A stretch of DNA of 64,000 nucleotides. Origin: Pseudosporangium ferrugineum. Lineage in GTDB: Bacteria; Actinomycetota; Actinomycetes; Mycobacteriales; Micromonosporaceae. The notes under the pieces are model-generated. The model had not been told where the DNA came from. It was given only the letters and a program-made list of their open reading frames with translations, and made no database searches. Both the position numbers and the translations under genes were made by a program. Below, in pieces: positions 63,021-64,000 of the stretch. The stretch covers positions 62,001 to 126,000 of the forward strand of contig NZ_PVZG01000009.1 in NCBI RefSeq assembly GCF_003002065.1. The letters are read 5' to 3'. How positions within the stretch are numbered: the stretch's first letter is position 1; the number at the start of each line of letters is the position of its first letter.

Positions 63021-64000
63021 CGACCCACCTCCGCGGGCTCGTCGGTATCACGCTCATCAGCCCCATGGGCCCGGCCTGCATCGCCGGACCGGTCGGGACG
63101 GGAAGCGTCATCGGGCCGGCCAGCATCTGCGGACCGGTCCGGGCGGGCGGCATCACCGCCGGACCGGTCGCGACGGGAAGCGTCGTCGAGAAGCTCCGGG
63201 TCGGCCGGAGCCCCCGCGGTCGGCCCCGTGGAGCTGGATCCTGTTGCCGGCGCGGCCGTGGACACAACAGCGGCGGGAGGCACGCCGGGCCCGAGAGCGG
63301 CGGCGGACGCGCTGGACCCCGGGGCGACGGCGGACGCGCTGGACCCCGGAGCAGCGTGAAGCGCGCTGGACCCCGGAGCAGCAGGAGGCGCGCTGGGCTG
63401 CGTAGCCCCGGGAGGTGCGACGGGTCCGGGCGGGGCTGGCGGCGCGACGGGTCCGGGCGGGGCGGGAGGCGCGGTAGCCGTAAGGGCCACGGGGGCCGGC
63501 GGTGACGGTGGGGTGGGCGCCAGGCGGGCGGCTGGGGGGTCGTCGATGGCGCGGTCTCGGGGGATCAGGGGTAGGGGGGCCGCGACCAGGCGGTCGCCGG
63601 AGCGGACCGGGAGGGTCAGGCGGAATTGGGCGCCGCCGCCGGGTTCGCCCCAGGCTTCGAGCCAGCCGCCGTGCAGGCGGGCGTCCTCGACCGAGATGGA
63701 GAGGCCGAGGCCGGTGCCGCCGGTCTGGCGGGCGCGGGAGGGGTCGGCGCGCCAGAAGCGGTTGAAGACGAGGCGTTCCTCGCCCGGTTTGAGGCCGACG
63801 CCGTGGTCGCGGACCGTGACGGCGACCGCGGCCTCGTCGGTGGCCAGGGTGACCTCGACCGGGCGGCGTTCGCCGTGCTCGACCGCGTTGCCGACCAGGT
63901 TGCGCAGGATGCGCTCGACCCGGCGGGGGTCGACCTCCGCGATGACCGGGGTGTCGGGCAGGCGCAGGTCGATGGTGACGCCGACGCGCTCCGCGAGGCC
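63017..64000 (-). CDS. mtrB: Sensor histidine kinase MtrB, C-terminal part (5' end outside window)
   Basis: The visible part is the ATP-binding domain and tail of a membrane histidine kinase: N box RNLVGNAVEHG, G1 DHGVGL, G2 GGTGLGLSI. Its neighbour lpqB identifies it as MtrB, which controls envelope and division genes through MtrA. After the catalytic domain ends (near nt 63580) the frame continues for about 190 residues of Pro/Ala/Ser/Gly/Asp-rich sequence with short repeats (PPGPVAPPA; PGSSAS; DRSGDAGR). That is unusually long for this family. Confidence 0.93.
   Translation of the reverse strand, partial: GLAERVGVTIDLRLPDTPVIAEVDPRRVERILRNLVGNAVEHGERRPVEVTLATDEAAVAVTVRDHGVGLKPGEERLVFNRFWRADPSRARQTGGTGLGLSISVEDARLHGGWLEAWGEPGGGAQFRLTLPVRSGDRLVAAPLPLIPRDRAIDDPPAARLAPTPPSPPAPVALTATAPPAPPGPVAPPAPPGPVAPPGATQPSAPPAAPGSSALHAAPGSSASAVAPGSSASAAALGPGVPPAAVVSTAAPATGSSSTGPTAGAPADPELLDDASRRDRSGGDAARPDRSADAGRPDDASRPDRSGDAGRAHGADERDTDEPAEVGR

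Overview
The window is high-GC actinobacterial DNA, most likely from the Micromonosporaceae (Actinoplanes-like). The reasons are the very GC-rich third codon positions, GTG starts, the conserved blocks prfB-ftsE-ftsX-smpB-ssrA and mtrB-lpqB-comF-hpf-secA, and a type IV pilus (T4P) cluster of the kind known from zoospore-forming Actinoplanes. The genus is an inference; no rRNA or marker alignment was possible. No insertion sequence, prophage, CRISPR array or replication origin was seen.

Layout. 1-11.9 kb: a one-direction T4P operon with assembly ATPase PilB (cut by the window edge), retraction ATPase PilT, platform PilC, major pilin PilA, prepilin peptidase PilD, alignment proteins PilM/N/O, a small unknown protein, and three pilin-like proteins. 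One of these carries Ig-like repeats and one carries ricin-type lectin repeats. 11.9-17.6 kb: a beta-propeller membrane protein, a GntR regulator, a luciferase-like oxidoreductase, a secreted thaumatin/ricin-lectin fusion, an orphan LuxR regulator with a degenerate receiver, and an LPXTG surface protein. 17.7-31.6 kb: a Wzx/Wzy-type exopolysaccharide locus with a DUF4012 protein, two GT4 glycosyltransferases, flippase, polymerase, acyltransferase, phosphoglycosyl transferase, tyrosine phosphatase, a Wzz/BY-kinase and a CapD-like dehydratase. 31.6-36.4 kb: a membrane diguanylate cyclase, a lower-GC accessory pair (a Gly-rich orphan and a DUF4913 protein) and a secreted lytic-transglycosylase-like protein. 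36.5-41.1 kb: MTA phosphorylase, YqgE/AlgH, tRNA-Ala(GGC), a secreted CrtC/AttH-like lipocalin and tmRNA. 41.1-46.7 kb: a CBM2 protein, smpB, an M23 peptidase, ftsX, ftsE and prfB. 46.7-53.4 kb: PadR regulator, pruA, a repeat-tailed membrane protein, a DUF6912-like protein, a small HTH protein and an Rv3235-like protein. 53.7-64 kb: secA, two double-GNAT acetyltransferases, long-form hpf, comF, lpqB and the 3' part of mtrB.

How the genes work together. PilB/PilT/PilC/PilM/PilN/PilO should extend and retract a PilA filament matured by PilD, and the lectin and Ig-like minor pilins could give it surface-binding specificity. The neighbouring polysaccharide locus and the c-di-GMP synthase make this a plausible surface-attachment island (inference). 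SmpB and tmRNA act together in ribosome rescue. FtsE/FtsX with the coiled-coil M23 peptidase form a probable cell-wall hydrolysis module at division. LpqB and MtrB belong to the envelope-sensing MtrAB system. The most unusual observations are the lectin-bearing minor pilin, the DUF4913/Gly-rich pair, a perfect 17-bp AT-rich inverted repeat upstream of the lipocalin gene, repeated hairpin modules between the tRNA and tmRNA genes, a low-complexity insertion splitting the ComF zinc finger, and a long disordered tail on MtrB.
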